From Gammaproteobacteria bacterium (lineage in GTDB: Bacteria; Pseudomonadota; Gammaproteobacteria; GCA-001735895), in the NCBI GenBank assembly GCA_003645435.1, contig QNFD01000144.1, positions 1 through 6,730 on the forward strand: a stretch of 6,730 nucleotides of DNA. Reading direction: 5' to 3'. The notes beneath the pieces were generated by a model. The model searched no databases and had not been told where the DNA came from. It saw only the letters and a list, made by a program, of their open reading frames with translations. Every line of letters begins with the position of its first letter. Position 1 is the stretch's first letter. Shown piece by piece: positions 6,468-6,730 of the stretch. The translations under genes and the position numbers were made by a program.

Positions 6468-6730
6468 ATGAAACAGATTACAATATTTGCCATGGTCCTT
6501 TCCCTGACCATTTTAAGTGGCTGCATGAGCGCGTCTCAGCACCGGGATGCGGTGCAGGATGATACTGGCCAAAAGCTGACCGTTGGTGTCGTGCAAAAGG
6601 AAATAAAGGTTGGCATGAGTGGTGCTGGAGTGCTTGGAGTGCTGGGTTCCCCCAATATTGTTTCTACCGACGACCAACGTCGGGAAGTATGGGTATACGA
6701 CAAGATAGCGACGGATTACGTCTATTCGAA
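6468..6730 (+). CDS. Lipoprotein with BamE/SmpA-like domain (3' partial)
   Basis: The frame stays open to the right edge, giving 87 complete codons. The N terminus is a lipoprotein signal peptide: Lys2, a hydrophobic stretch (about 4-16) and the lipobox LSGC with Cys19 as the acylation site. The next residues are Met and Ser, not Asp, so outer-membrane sorting is expected (inference). The mature part has KEIKVGMSGAGVLGVLGSPN (about 46-65), then VSTDDQRREVWVYDKIATDY. A VGMS...VLGSPN block followed by a W-Y-D strand is the pattern of the small BamE/SmpA/OmlA-like fold found in several outer-membrane lipoproteins. It is probably not BamE itself; I recall similar proteins coded beside CsgG-like and DUF799 lipoproteins, but that neighbourhood is outside the window. 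It is separated from arnF by about 500 bp, so it is a different transcription unit. Its function is not known to me. Confidence 0.85.
   Translation, partial: MKQITIFAMVLSLTILSGCMSASQHRDAVQDDTGQKLTVGVVQKEIKVGMSGAGVLGVLGSPNIVSTDDQRREVWVYDKIATDYVYS

Overview
The window carries most of an arn (pmrHFIJKLM / arnBCADTEF) operon, the pathway that makes 4-amino-4-deoxy-L-arabinose (L-Ara4N) and attaches it to lipid A, lowering the negative charge of the outer membrane and giving resistance to polymyxins and cationic peptides. It points to a Gram-negative bacterium, most likely a gammaproteobacterium: the C-A-D-T-E-F order is the one known from enterics and pseudomonads, and the proteins align along their length with my recollection of the E. 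coli ones while clearly diverging. Genus cannot be set from the sequence. I judge it non-enteric from that divergence and from the foreign-looking repeat and lipoprotein downstream.

Layout, all genes on the plus strand: 3-518 is the C-terminal half of arnC (start outside the window); 539-2575 arnA; 2581-3483 arnD; 3497-5197 arnT; 5202-5549 arnE; 5546-5968 arnF. Gaps run from 20 bp down to a 4-bp overlap, so these are almost certainly one transcript. arnB, the arnC start and the operon promoter would lie to the left. Roles in order: ArnA decarboxylates UDP-glucuronic acid and, after ArnB transamination, formylates UDP-L-Ara4N; ArnC moves L-Ara4-formyl-N to undecaprenyl phosphate; ArnD deformylates it; ArnE/ArnF flip the lipid-linked sugar across the inner membrane; ArnT transfers it to lipid A.

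From 5969 to 6467 there is no gene. This A+T-rich gap holds a small palindrome after arnF, then a roughly 212-bp MITE-like element (6058-6269) with imperfect 27-bp terminal inverted repeats, near-identical direct repeats on both sides and a core of two REP-like hairpins in opposite orientation. At 6468 a separate gene starts behind a strong ribosome binding site; it encodes a lipoprotein with a BamE/SmpA-like domain and is cut by the window end.

I do not see an undescribed system: the coding part is a known pathway. The points most worth checking are the non-autonomous repeat element, an Ile where ArnD proteins usually carry Arg in a NodB-fold motif, the uncertain arnD start around an internal GGAGGAGG, and a hairpin at the end of arnC that looks like a terminator on the opposite strand.
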